From assembly GCA_002843155.1 (NCBI GenBank), contig PGZD01000001.1, forward strand, positions 62,001 through 126,000: a DNA stretch of 64,000 nt. The letters run 5' to 3'. Source of the DNA: Gammaproteobacteria bacterium HGW-Gammaproteobacteria-3 (GTDB lineage: Bacteria > Pseudomonadota > Gammaproteobacteria > Methylococcales > Methylomonadaceae). Shown in pieces: positions 24,747 to 36,200 of the stretch. The translations under genes were made by a program, and so were the position numbers. Below the pieces are notes generated by a model, which was not told the DNA's origin, searched no databases, and worked only from the letters and a program-made list of their open reading frames with translations. Numbering within the stretch: position 1 is the first letter of the stretch; each line of letters begins with the position of its first letter.

Positions 24747-25764
24747 TTAATCCAAGTCAGAACAGCTATTTACAATACAGTGGCTTAACGCTAAGAAAAT
24801 ATCCTGCCGGTTGTTTTGTGTGGTGATAATCTCTATTCGGCTATTCGCTGAAGGTTTACACGGCACGATAGTCATTACCCCATCAACCGCATTAAAAATA
24901 AACCAGCCTTTATCGGTCGCAAAAACCGCTTTTATTCTTTCTGCCTCAAGGTTGCTTAGTAACCGTGATGTGCGTATATAATCAAAGCAACTGTGTTCCG
25001 GGAATACAGCGCCAAAACTCTGGTAACCATCCGTTGAATTAGACTTAAGTTGATACTTATTCGTTAGCGTGACTTCAGCTGTTTGAGTGAATTGATCTTG
25101 ATGGGCATTAGGAAAAGAGGCTTGCCTTTCCGGGTTTCTGGTCAAATCCAGCCAGGCAACATCCAGTTGACCTTGAACAGTTTGAGCAACAACCGCTTTA
25201 CGTGGTCGGCTGCCATCGGCCCAACGCTCGAACAGCTGAGTCACTGCCTTGTCGGCTAAATCCATTTTATTAGCGACTAGCACATCAGCTAAGGCGATTT
25301 GATCAACAAAGTTTTCATGCGATGTGTAGCGACTATCGCCTAACTTTCTCGGATCAACCAGGCAGATACTGGCCCGCACATCCAGCACGGTTTGAAAATG
25401 CCCGCCGACGAGCCTATCCAAGACCCGCTTTGGGTGGCCTAACCCCGTTGGTTCAATAAGCAAACGGTCCGGCTTGACTTCCGTTAACAAGCGATTAACG
25501 GCAACCTGAAAAGGCAGTCCCACCGCACAACACAGACAGCCCCCCGGCACTTCCCTGATTATTGCTCCGTGAGCTGCGGATAGAGCCGTCGATTCCAACT
25601 TGTCCAAACTCATTGACCAATACCGCCCATTTTTCGTCAGCCGGTTTTTGATTAAGCAAGTTAAGAATGGCCGTGGTTTTACCGGCACCGAGGAAACCCA
25701 TCACGATATTGGTTGGGATATTGGTCAGTTTTCTGGGCACTTTAGGCTTCATCCATCTAGGCAT
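24747..25764 (-). pseudogene. CobW/G3E-family GTPase split by a frameshift
   Basis: The N-terminal frame (ATG 25764 or 25752) encodes GFLGAGKTTAILNLL (Walker A) and VLVNEFGQVGIDGS, then runs out of homology. The neighbouring frame continues the protein with AHGAIIREVPGGCLCCAVGL (the CxCC metal motif), RLLIEPTGLGHPKRVLD and the CobW C-terminal domain to 24747. The switch lies near 25580-25600 and a single-base change would restore one ~339-residue protein. G3E GTPases act as metal chaperones. It follows merE on the same strand. Either a recent inactivation or a sequencing error; both halves are otherwise well preserved. Confidence 0.85.
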
Positions 25765-25765
25765 C

Positions 25766-25802
25766 AAACTGTAGAGACACGATGTGCGCGTCTCTACAGT
25801 TT
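25766..25802. repeat. Long inverted repeat between merE and cobW-like gene
   Basis: AAACTGTAGAGACACG and its reverse complement (one mismatch) form 16-base arms around a 5-base loop. The merE stop codon lies in one arm and the cobW-like start abuts the other. It resembles widely dispersed GTAGAGACG-type palindromic repeats, and could act as a terminator or mask the downstream start. Confidence 0.75.
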
Positions 25803-26102
25803 AATTTTATTAAATGCCAACAGTGCTGCGGTTAACGAAATTAGGCATATCACCGAAAATCCCATGACGGCGGTTACCGTATCTGCTGACAAGAAACTGC
25901 CTAAGGCTGTCCCGGAAAACAGCATGATCCAAAAAGCAATATGACAAGGACAGGCGAGCAATGCTAAAGACGCAAAAAACCAACCGGTTAAACGCCTTCT
26001 CGGCGACAGGGATTGGTCGGAATATGGCTGCGTTAAAGAGGTATCACAAGACTTGTTATCACACTTGGATAAGTGAGCCGTGTTATTTAAACTTGTTTTC
26101 AT
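25794..26102 (-). CDS. merE: MerE-like mercury transport protein
   Basis: A 102-residue membrane protein. The core LTGWFFASLALLACPCHIAF places CPCH at residues 51-54, followed by FSGTALGSFLSADTVTAVMG and a final hydrophobic helix, which matches MerE (CPCH in TM1, AGTTAGAFL after it). MerE takes up Hg(II) and methylmercury. This copy is longer than the usual ~78 residues because of a polar, Cys-containing N-terminal extension (SKCDNKSCD). Last intact gene of the mer operon, behind the TRASH protein. Confidence 0.8.
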   Translation of the reverse strand: MKTSLNNTAHLSKCDNKSCDTSLTQPYSDQSLSPRRRLTGWFFASLALLACPCHIAFWIMLFSGTALGSFLSADTVTAVMGFSVICLISLTAALLAFNKIKL

Positions 26103-26126
26103 TGTTCCACCTTGCTTCGTTTCGAT

Positions 26127-26504
26127 TTATTTACCACAACAGCCAATGGTTTCACCGAAAACACCGGCATAGTTTGTTTGCCAGGCTAAACGCGCAATGA
26201 AATAGTGTGGATTTTTATTGAATTCATTCAAGCAATGAGGGCAGCGACAAAACCCAACCGAGTTGCCATTAAAATCCACTGTCACTGTGGCATTAAACGG
26301 TTTCTCAGCTAAACAAACAGGACATACCGTCAAACCGGCTGTTTCGGCCAGACATGATTCAGGGTGGGTTATGAATAACTCCAAACAACCTTTGCAACAG
26401 AACCAGTATTGCTTCCCTGCATAGTTATGGTGAACAGCATTTTTCTTAGTGATGCCTAATCTAACTAACGAGCATCCACAAGCCGGGCAAATGGGCGTCT
26501 CCAT
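26127..26504 (-). CDS. Double TRASH/YHS-like Cys-rich protein in mer operon
   Basis: A 125-residue soluble protein with 14 cysteines in two similar blocks. Block 1 has CPACGC (6-11), YAGKQYWFCCKGCLELF (Cys36, 37, 40) and Cys51. Block 2 has CPVC (61-64) and GFCRCPHCLNEF (Cys86, 88, 91). The C-terminus is IGCCGK. The pattern Y-x-G-x-x-Y-x-F-C-C-x-x-C with a following helix is that of TRASH/YHS metal-binding domains. It sits between merC and merE with short gaps, so it is part of the operon. Archaeal MerH is a TRASH mercury chaperone; a similar role here is inference. Confidence 0.7.
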   Translation of the reverse strand: METPICPACGCSLVRLGITKKNAVHHNYAGKQYWFCCKGCLELFITHPESCLAETAGLTVCPVCLAEKPFNATVTVDFNGNSVGFCRCPHCLNEFNKNPHYFIARLAWQTNYAGVFGETIGCCGK

Positions 26505-26510
26505 CGTTTG

Positions 26511-26936
26511 TTACCGGTCTTCTGTCTTGCATTCGTCATCCACGCAGGCAGGACTGTTGCGTCCGATCATAAAATCCCAGATATTGGCGACGACAAAAAG
26601 AGTAAGCCCACTATAGACCAGTATCACGGCGACCGGCAATATCCCAGTAACGGTAAACCCCAAGCCGATGATACTGAGCAATGCGCCGATACCACCGGTC
26701 CAGAACGCGAGCATCGCTTCCTCCGATAGCGCTTCATGTTTCCTGGCGGAACGATAAAGCGCCCATAAATTTAAACCGGTGAACCCTACAAATATCGGTA
26801 ACAAATAGGCATCGTTTATCAGAAAACCAAGCCCAACAGCACCTACTGTGCTGAGCACAACAGAGATGCCGAGACAACACGCCGCAGCAATCGCGGCACC
26901 GAATAAACCGCCAAATTGACTTAATTTTTCTCGCAT
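26511..26936 (-). CDS. merC: MerC-like mercury uptake protein
   Basis: A 141-residue protein with four hydrophobic segments and the membrane-embedded vicinal cysteines AAACCLGISVVLSTVG (Cys20-Cys21), as in MerC. The C-terminal tail adds ACVDDEC, a second cytoplasmic Cys pair. MerC imports Hg(II) for reduction by MerA. Length equals the family norm. It lies between merD and the TRASH gene. MerT is also present in this operon, so there are at least two importers plus MerE. Confidence 0.85.
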   Translation of the reverse strand: MREKLSQFGGLFGAAIAAACCLGISVVLSTVGAVGLGFLINDAYLLPIFVGFTGLNLWALYRSARKHEALSEEAMLAFWTGGIGALLSIIGLGFTVTGILPVAVILVYSGLTLFVVANIWDFMIGRNSPACVDDECKTEDR

Positions 26937-26959
26937 TTTAATGCTCCTCAGTAATTCAC

Positions 26960-27325
26960 TTAAAGCACGATACCTAAATGCTGCTTCAGGCTTTGTTCAA
27001 AACAATTTAATCGATCCCGACATGTTTCAATATATTGAGTTAACTCAGCCAGACTTGTTTCCGTAGCGTCAACATCCCTGTTATCACGGCCTGACAATAA
27101 ACGGTCAATCTGCTCTAACGGAACACCCACATCACGAGCCGTTCGAATAAACAGTAACCGTTCAATCACGGGCTCGTAAAACAAGAACATTCCGCCCGCT
27201 GTTCTGTCGTTTACCTGAATCAAACCTCGATCTATATAGGTTCTAATGCAATGGGTACTGATACCGGTTTGTTCAGCCAGAGTTGAGAGTCTGATCAGTT
27301 TGTCATCCTTAAGACAGACATTCAT
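26960..27325 (-). CDS. merD: MerD-like co-regulator
   Basis: A 121-residue MerR-family protein with an N-terminal winged helix (IRLSTLAEQTGISTHCIRTY, IDRGLIQVNDRTAGGMFLFY) and a short dimerisation helix. It lacks the three mercury-ligand cysteines of MerR. Position directly after merA and overall size fit MerD, the protein that displaces MerR and turns the operon down. ATG 27325 overlaps the merA stop region (27328) by a few bases upstream in the message, leaving genes adjacent; a longer frame from 27343 would begin inside merA. Confidence 0.78.
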   Translation of the reverse strand: MNVCLKDDKLIRLSTLAEQTGISTHCIRTYIDRGLIQVNDRTAGGMFLFYEPVIERLLFIRTARDVGVPLEQIDRLLSGRDNRDVDATETSLAELTQYIETCRDRLNCFEQSLKQHLGIVL

Positions 27326-27327
27326 TT

Positions 27328-29348
<2,021 letters not shown>

Positions 29349-29353
29349 TTTCC

Positions 29354-29725
29354 TTAATTCATAAAAATCGGGGCATACCAGGGAAAGGTCAACAGCAGTA
29401 AGATCAACGCCGAGCCAATCCAGAAGATCATCCGCTGTTTGTGTTTAACTTCGGGTAATGCACAGGCCTCGCCTTCTTCACAGCTATCCGGTATCAAATA
29501 GAGTTTGCGATACCCCAGGCCAATAAAAATCAGGGTTAGAATAATAAAATAAGGTCTAACCGTTTCCATTGAAGTGAAGGCGCTCATCCACGCGCCGCCA
29601 ATCCCTAAGGATATAAGCAGCAAGGGGCCGACACAGCAGACCGATGCGCCGATAGCGGCTAGTACGGCACCGATTCCTAGCCAGGATGGGTTTTCTGTGG
29701 GTGGTATTTCATGTTCTGTCGTCAT
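29354..29725 (-). CDS. merT: MerT mercuric transport protein
   Basis: A 123-residue inner-membrane protein with three hydrophobic segments. TM1 contains the vicinal pair ASVCCVGPLLL (Cys30-Cys31), and the cytoplasmic loop carries the second pair DSCEEGEACAL (Cys82, Cys88), exactly the MerT plan. It transfers Hg(II) from MerP to MerA. The start at 29725 gives the standard length; a frame from 29767 adds a non-family extension. First gene after the MerR-type promoter. Confidence 0.93.
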   Translation of the reverse strand: MTTEHEIPPTENPSWLGIGAVLAAIGASVCCVGPLLLISLGIGGAWMSAFTSMETVRPYFIILTLIFIGLGYRKLYLIPDSCEEGEACALPEVKHKQRMIFWIGSALILLLLTFPWYAPIFMN

Positions 29726-29823
29726 AAGATTTTCCGAAATAAAAACTAAGCGCCTGATCCTCTGCATTCAACAAGAGCATGATGAATGCAGAGAATGTGA
29801 TGTTTTAATAAACTTCGGATAAA

Positions 29824-29855
29824 AATTTAAATCCCGTTCTATAGAACAGAGTCAA
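29824..29855 (-). promoter_or_regulatory. MerR-type mer promoter/operator
   Basis: On the minus strand TTGACT (29850-29855) and TAAATT (29824-29829) are separated by 20 bases. The overlong spacer holds the perfect palindrome GTTCTATAGAAC (29836-29847), framed as CTGTTCTATAGAACGG. This corresponds to the classical mer operator TTGACTCCGTAC... with an overlong spacer that MerR untwists. It lies about 100 bases upstream of merT, just after the merR stop. Confidence 0.85.
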
Positions 29856-29881
29856 GCAGTTGTTGCATTATTTTTGAATAC

Positions 29882-30286
29882 TCAGGATTTTGAGTCCGAG
29901 TTATTTGAAAGGGCATTGATGAGGGAACAATGTTCTGCGGAGGAATCGTTCTGACAACCTTTAACCAGGCTATCCAATACATTATGAAGGGCCGTTAAAT
30001 CCTTTATTTGCGCATCGATTTGCTGGCATTTCTGTTCGGCAATTTTTCGCACATCGGCGCAATGATCATCATCAAGCGATAACAGTTGGGCAATTTCTTT
30101 TAAGGTAAAACCCGCTTGTTGCGCGCGTTTGATGAACCGGATTCTGGCGATGGTATGGGGTGGATAATGCCGGTAGCCGCTAAGGGGTTTACCAGGTTCA
30201 TCCAGCAAACCTATACGCTGGTAATAACGGATAGTTTCAACAGTGACTTCGGTTTGTTTGGCCAGATTGCCGATCGTCAGTTTCAT
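29882..30286 (-). CDS. merR: MerR mercury-responsive regulator
   Basis: A 134-residue regulator with winged HTH (MKLTIGNLAKQTEVTVETIR, YYQRIGLLDE) and a long dimerisation helix. The three Hg(II) ligands are Cys76, Cys111 and Cys120; their spacing (35 and 9) is identical to that of Cys82, Cys117 and Cys126 in the well-studied Tn501 MerR. It is encoded upstream of, and in the same direction as, merTPA, not divergently as in Tn501/Tn21. ATG 30286 is chosen because the MerR fold begins there; a frame from 30361 adds unrelated sequence. Confidence 0.93.
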   Translation of the reverse strand: MKLTIGNLAKQTEVTVETIRYYQRIGLLDEPGKPLSGYRHYPPHTIARIRFIKRAQQAGFTLKEIAQLLSLDDDHCADVRKIAEQKCQQIDAQIKDLTALHNVLDSLVKGCQNDSSAEHCSLINALSNNSDSKS

Positions 30287-30390
30287 CTTTGCGCCTGTAT
30301 GTGTTGTTTCAGAAAACGACCAATTGATGTGACGCGATTGATGGCGCAAGACAAAACGCACCTACCTGATCTGCATCCAGCAAGCGGCTG

Positions 30391-30433
30391 ACTTCGGTTT
30401 GTTTGGCAAGTTTGCCAATAGTTAGGTTCACGC
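30391..30433 (-). pseudogene. Fragment of a second merR-like gene start
   Basis: From a GTG at 30433 the minus strand reads NLTIGKLAKQTEV, nearly identical to the first residues of merR (KLTIGNLAKQTEV), then departs into unrelated sequence. The DNA also matches the corresponding part of merR with only a few differences. It is a leftover of a duplicated merR, upstream of the intact copy. Confidence 0.75.
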
Positions 30434-30482
30434 CGTTACAAGTTTCTCAGATTTATAAGTTCCACAAAAGCGGATCGCCAGA

Positions 30483-30806
30483 TTAATGCTCCGTTCCTCG
30501 AACCATCTCTGCCATATCCCGGTTTGCAGTGACGGCCTGCTGGTAAAGATCAATCACTTCTTGGCTATGCGCTTTAAGATCGTTCGCATGTCTACCATAA
30601 ACGTAACGTTGCGACTCAAATTGGCTGAGATATTCTTTATGTTCCTCAATCTTGGTCTGTAATTCATTGGCCTCGTCTTGGAAATGTTTGGCTAATGCCT
30701 CATGCTGTATAGTCAGGTCAGTATCCATGGCATGAGGCTCCATGAAGCTACAAGCAGATAATAAGGATTCAGCTAAAACTAAAAGAATCAGTGATTTTAA
30801 TGTCAT
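30483..30806 (-). CDS. Small lipoprotein of the HPMDM family (copy 5, divergent)
   Basis: A 107-residue lipoprotein: signal MTLKSLILLVLAESLLSAC with lipobox Cys19, then EPHAMDTDLTIQHEALAKHF. The HPMDM motif is HAMDT, the NAKTKAD stretch is absent as in copy 3, and the usual HCQ is HSQ, so the conserved Cys is lost. The body keeps EEHKEYLSQFESQRYVYGRH. GGAG lies 6 bases before ATG 30806. It is downstream of the ZntA-like ATPase on the same strand. The most diverged copy; any metal role depending on the Cys would not hold here. Confidence 0.8.
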   Translation of the reverse strand: MTLKSLILLVLAESLLSACSFMEPHAMDTDLTIQHEALAKHFQDEANELQTKIEEHKEYLSQFESQRYVYGRHANDLKAHSQEVIDLYQQAVTANRDMAEMVRGTEH

Positions 30807-30888
30807 GGTTATCTCCAAAGGTATCTTGAAATGGTAATGTCTAGGCGCTTTGACAATGTTAAAGCGACCTTTAATAAGTTCAGGCCAC

Positions 30889-33210
30889 TTAAAAGGCCGT
30901 ATTTTTGGGATGAAGTAATCTCAATCCGTTGGCTACAACCAATAGGGAAGCGCCCATGTCGGCTGCTATGGCTTCCCATAAGGTCGCCACACCTGCAAAG
31001 GCTAAAACGGCGAATGCTGCTTTGATCGTCAGCGCAAAAGCAATATTCTGTCGAATAATCGCCAGTGTTCTTTTGGAATGCCCGATCAGCCAAGGTAGCT
31101 TGGAAAGATCATCGCCCATCAGGGCAATATCGGCTATTTCGATAGCCGCATCTGACCCTAACACCCCCATGGCAATTCCCAGGTTGGCCCGTCCCAGTGC
31201 CGGTGCGTCGTTGACACCATCACCGATCATCGCTACCTGTCCGTATTTCTCGACCATTTGACTGACGATCTCCACTTTATCGGCCGGCAATAATACGGCG
31301 TGTACCTCATCGATGCCAATTTGGGCCGCGATGTTATTGGCCGTCACCCGATTGTCACCGGTCAACATTGCCAGGTGTTGGATTCCATTTTGTCTCAGCG
31401 CTTGCAAAATCGATCTGATGTCGGCGCGAGGCTGGTCGGCAACGGCAATGAGACCGCAAATATGCCGATCATTGCCGATGGCAATCACGGTTTGCCCTGT
31501 TTGTTCAAGGGCAATTGCTTTTTCACTGATTTCCGGGATTTCCTGACTACGTTCCAATAAATAGCGACGCGATCCCAACCAGAAATCCGTGCCATTAAAT
31601 AGTCCGGTGACACCTTTACCCGGTAGAACCGTCACATTGTCTGCGCTGGCCACGTTGATACCGCGTTGTTCCGTATAGCGTAAAATGGCTTTGGCCAACG
31701 GATGATTGCTTCGTGCTTCCAGTGCGGCAGCGCGGCTTAGAAGTTCTTCTTGGCTATGACCATTAAAAGGATAAACCCCCGTGACGATTGGGTCGCCCGA
31801 GGTCAGCGTGCCGGTTTTATCAAAGGCAATCGCATTAAGATGTGCGGGTGTTTCAATATAAATGCCCCCTTTGATCAGAATGCCTTGTCGGGCTGCACAG
31901 GCCAACGCGGCGACAATACTGACCGGTGTCGAAATGACCAATGCACAGGGGCAGGCAATGACCAGCAACACCAAGGCGTGGTAAAACCATTCGTTCCAGC
32001 CCCCTTCGAAAAATACCGGTGGAATGATACACATGGCCAACGCCACCAGCATCACAGTCGGGGTATAAATACGCGCAAATTTCTCCACCCATTGTTCGAC
32101 CTCGGCTCGCTTACCATGAGCTTCGCCGACCAACCGGGTAATCTGTGCCAAGGTGGTATCCGAAACCAACTTGGTGGATCGGATTTCCAATGTCCCTTCA
32201 ACATTAATACTGCCGGCAAACACCTCGTCACCCACTTGCTTGGCAACCGGCATGCTTTCACCGGTAATCGGCGCCTGATTGACTGAACTGAAACCGGCAA
32301 TTACGTTGCCATCCAGGGGGATTTTAGCGCCAGGTGCTAATATGAAACGGGTTCCTATACTGACTTCTGCCGCTGGTACCACGCATTCCTGGCCGGTTTC
32401 ATCCTTGATCGTCACCGTCGAGGGCGCTAAATCCAGCAAGGCTTCAACGGCATGCCGGGCACGGCCAATACTCCAACTCTCAATCGCCAGAGACAGCGCA
32501 AACAGAAAACTGACCGTTGCCGCCTCAAACCATTCATCAATGAACATCGCACCGATAACCGCAATCGTCATCAGCAAATTCATATCCGCTCGGAAGCGTT
32601 TCAAGGCATAAAACGCCTTAACAATCACATGCCGCGCACCGCAAGCCACCGCTAAACCAAAGGCGATTTTTTCAGGCAAAGGCATAGCCTGCTGAGCATG
32701 GGCATTCAGTAAGCTTTGTAGATAGTCAGTGACCACGTCCCATTGCAGGGTGCCGTTTTTGGCCGAGCTGAAAATGGTTTGAATATCCACAAAGCCGCCG
32801 GCTATGGCGATATGAATTAGCATGCCGGCCACGATAAATACACCGCTAAGCACGGTAAAAACGGTCTTCGAACGGTGCAGTTGTTTGGCATCGGCATCGG
32901 TCTGACCGGACTGCCAACGAGCCGCCTGCATGCCCGTTGCCGCTACTGCTTTGATGATGGTCTTTTCAGTCACGGGCTCGGCATCAGACAACAGCGTCAT
33001 GCGCCCGTTTAAAACATCAAAGGCCAGTTTGTCACTGCCGCCCACGAGCGGGCCTATCGCGCTTTTCAAGGTAGAGACCTCTTCGGCGCAATCCAGTCCC
33101 TCGATTTTGAACGTGATGCCACTCGATAAGTTTGATGGCGTTGGCTGGTGGTTATCCGGTTTCTCGCCAGGACAACAACAGGTTTTTTCTGATGGCTTGC
33201 AGGTACTCAT
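30889..33210 (-). CDS. P1B-type Zn/Cd/Pb-translocating ATPase (ZntA/CadA-like)
   Basis: A 773-residue heavy-metal exporter. The Cys-rich N-terminus has CCC (11-13) and a modified HMA-like domain GLDCAEEV (Cys41). The usual transmembrane set includes CPC at 420-422 in TM6, the phosphorylation site DKTGTLT (Asp464), an HP motif within SNHPLAKAI, hinge MIGDGVNDAPALGRA, and a late ADMGASLLVVANGLRLL helix. CPC with DCAEE and the terminal Asp-containing helix is the P1B-2 pattern for Zn2+/Cd2+/Pb2+. It follows czcA with a 3-base gap on the same strand, so it is the last member of the czcCBA transcript. Confidence 0.93.
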   Translation of the reverse strand: MSTCKPSEKTCCCPGEKPDNHQPTPSNLSSGITFKIEGLDCAEEVSTLKSAIGPLVGGSDKLAFDVLNGRMTLLSDAEPVTEKTIIKAVAATGMQAARWQSGQTDADAKQLHRSKTVFTVLSGVFIVAGMLIHIAIAGGFVDIQTIFSSAKNGTLQWDVVTDYLQSLLNAHAQQAMPLPEKIAFGLAVACGARHVIVKAFYALKRFRADMNLLMTIAVIGAMFIDEWFEAATVSFLFALSLAIESWSIGRARHAVEALLDLAPSTVTIKDETGQECVVPAAEVSIGTRFILAPGAKIPLDGNVIAGFSSVNQAPITGESMPVAKQVGDEVFAGSINVEGTLEIRSTKLVSDTTLAQITRLVGEAHGKRAEVEQWVEKFARIYTPTVMLVALAMCIIPPVFFEGGWNEWFYHALVLLVIACPCALVISTPVSIVAALACAARQGILIKGGIYIETPAHLNAIAFDKTGTLTSGDPIVTGVYPFNGHSQEELLSRAAALEARSNHPLAKAILRYTEQRGINVASADNVTVLPGKGVTGLFNGTDFWLGSRRYLLERSQEIPEISEKAIALEQTGQTVIAIGNDRHICGLIAVADQPRADIRSILQALRQNGIQHLAMLTGDNRVTANNIAAQIGIDEVHAVLLPADKVEIVSQMVEKYGQVAMIGDGVNDAPALGRANLGIAMGVLGSDAAIEIADIALMGDDLSKLPWLIGHSKRTLAIIRQNIAFALTIKAAFAVLAFAGVATLWEAIAADMGASLLVVANGLRLLHPKNTAF

Positions 33211-33213
33211 CGT

Positions 33214-36200
33214 TCAACCCTCGTTAGAATCAATCTGCGGTATTCCCGGTATCATGGGACTTACTGGTTGGTCTTGGCGATGCGCGAACCAGTAAAGAAT
33301 CGGTAATACCAACAATGTCAGCATCGTTGACGAGAGAATGCCGCCAATCACTACAGTCGCCAGCGGGCGCTGTACCTCTGCGCCGGTACCGGTGGCAATG
33401 GCCATTGGCACGAAACCGAACGAGGCCACCAATGCGGTCATCAACACTGGCCTAAGACGTGTCAGAGCACCCTCCACAATCGCCTTATCCAGCGACATGC
33501 CTTCGTCGCGCAAACCACGGATAAAGGCAATCATTACCAGCCCGTTCAGTACCGCCACACCCGACAAGGCGATGAATCCGACTGCCGCCGAAATCGACAT
33601 CGGAATATCGCGCAACCAAAGTGCGACCAAGCCGCCGGTCAACGCAAAGGGGATGCCGCTGAACACCAGCAAACCGTCCTTGGCATTGCCAAACATCATG
33701 AACAGGAGTGTGAAAACCAGGATTAACGCCACAGGCACCACAATTTGCAAGCGATGGGCCGCCGATTGCAACTGTTCGAACTGTCCGCCCCAACTTGTCC
33801 AATAACCGGATGGAATTTTGACTTTCTGTTGCAGCTTTTGTTCGGCCTCGGCAACAAAAGAGCCGATGTCGCGGCCTCGCACGTTGGCACTGATGACGAT
33901 TCGGCGTTTGCCGTTCTCGCGGCTGATTTGATTAGGGCCGGGAGCCATTTCCAGGCTGGCTACTTCGGCCAGTGGGATATAACTGGTTCGTCCATCTCGG
34001 TTTTGCCCGTGCGGCAATGAGATTGGCAAGCGGTTGATGGCATCCAGATTACTGCGCAGGTTCTCCGGCAGTCGCACGATGATGTCGAAACGCCGGTCAC
34101 CCTCAAACAAGGTGCCGGCTTCGGTGCCACCAATCGCGGTAGCCACCGCATCCTGCACATCGCCCACGTTTAAGCCGTAGCGCGAAGTTTTATCCCGGTC
34201 GATATTGAGCGTCAGCATCGGCAAGCCGGTAGTTTGCTCGACTTTCACTTCGGATGCACCGGGAATTGCCTCCATGACCGCCGAAATTTCAGTCGCCGTG
34301 TCATTCAATACATCCATATCATCGCCAAACACTTTAACGGCAACGTCGCTACGCACCCCTGAAATCAGTTCATTGAAGCGCAACTGGATAGGCTGGGAAA
34401 ACTCGTAGAGGTTGCCGGGTAGTTTGTTGGCCGCCGCTTGTATCGCCGCCAGCAAGTCATCGCGTGATTTACCGGGTTCAGGCCATTGCTCGCGAGGTTT
34501 GAGCATGATGTAACCATCCGAGATATTCGGCGGCATCGGGTCAGATGCGATTTCGGCGGTACCGGTTCGTGCAAATATTCGCTCGATTTCGGGAAACTGC
34601 TGCTTCAGAGCCTGCTCAATCTGCTGCTGCATGGCGACCGATTGCGACAAACTGGTACCCGGAATACGCATCGCCTGAATGGCGAAATCGCCTTCATTCA
34701 AGCTCGGCACAAACTCGCTGCCCATCCGAGTCGCCAACAAGCCCGACAGAATCACCGCGACCACCGCCAGCGTGAGTATCACCGGCTTGTTGCTCATGAC
34801 GCTATCCAGTACCGGCGCATAGATACGCTTGGCACTCAGCATCACCACATTTTCCTTTTCGGCGACTTTATCGCCGATAAACAGCGCCACAGCCGCCGGA
34901 ATAAAGGTCACGGACAGTATCATGGCTCCCACCAAGGCAATGACCACCGTGAACGCCATCGGATGAAACATTTTGCCTTCCACCCCCGTCAGCGCAAAGA
35001 TGGGCAAGTACACGACCATGATGATCAACTGGCCAAATAACAGCGCTCGCCGCGCTTCTTTCGACGCCGTGAACACTTCATGAAAACGTTCACTACGTGT
35101 TAGCGAACGCCCCTGCTGTTCCTGAGCATGGGCCAGCCTTCGTACACAGTTCTCCACAATCACCACCGCACCGTCGATGATCACACCAAAATCGAGCGCC
35201 CCCAGACTCATCAAGTTGGCACTGACTTGATACGTCACCATGCCGGTGAAGGTGAACAACATTGATAACGGTATGACCATTGCCGTAATGATGGCCGCAC
35301 GAATATTACCGAGGAACAGAAACAGAATCACGATGACCAGAATTGCCCCTTCGGTTAAGTTCTTCTTGACCGTATTGATGGCTTTATCGACCAATACCGT
35401 TCGGTCATAGACCGTCACGGCCTGCACCCCTTCGGGCAGCGTGCGGTTGATTTCCGTCATCTTTTTGTCGACCGCTTGCGAGACGGCACGGCTATTCTGA
35501 CCGATCAGCATAAAGACCGTACCCAATACCATCTCTCGGCCATTTTCGGTTGCAGCGCCGGTGCGCAGTTCTCGGCCGATTTCGACTTCGCCGACATCGC
35601 GAATGCGAATGGGCACACCCTGGACATTACCGAGAATAATGTTGCGAATATCTTCCATCGAATGCACTTGGCCCGGCGCACGAATCAGATATTGTTCGCC
35701 ACGCTTTTCGATGTAACCGGCACCGACATTATTGTTGTTACGATCCAGCGCGGTAACGATGTCTTGCAAGGTCAGACCATAGGACGCCAGTTTTTCCGGA
35801 ATCGGTGCCACCTGATATTGTTTGGCGTAGCCGCCAATGGAATTGATTTCGGTGACCCCCGGCACGTTGCGCAACTGCGGTTTGATAATCCAGTCCTGGA
35901 TTTCACGCAGATCGGTCGCGGTGTAAGGCGAACCGTCAGGTTTTTTGGCCCCTTCTTGGGCTTCGACTATCCATAAATAGATTTCGCCAAGACCGGTGGA
36001 AATGGGACCCATCGCCGGCGTGATACCGGCGGGCAGTTTATCCTTGGCTTCCTGAATACGTTGGTTCACCAATTGCCGGGCGAAATAGACATCGGTGCCG
36101 TCCTGGAAAATCACCGTGACCTGCGATAAGCCGTAACGCGAAAGCGACCGGGTTTGTTCCAGATGCGGCAAACCCGCCATGACGGTTTCGATGGGGTAAG

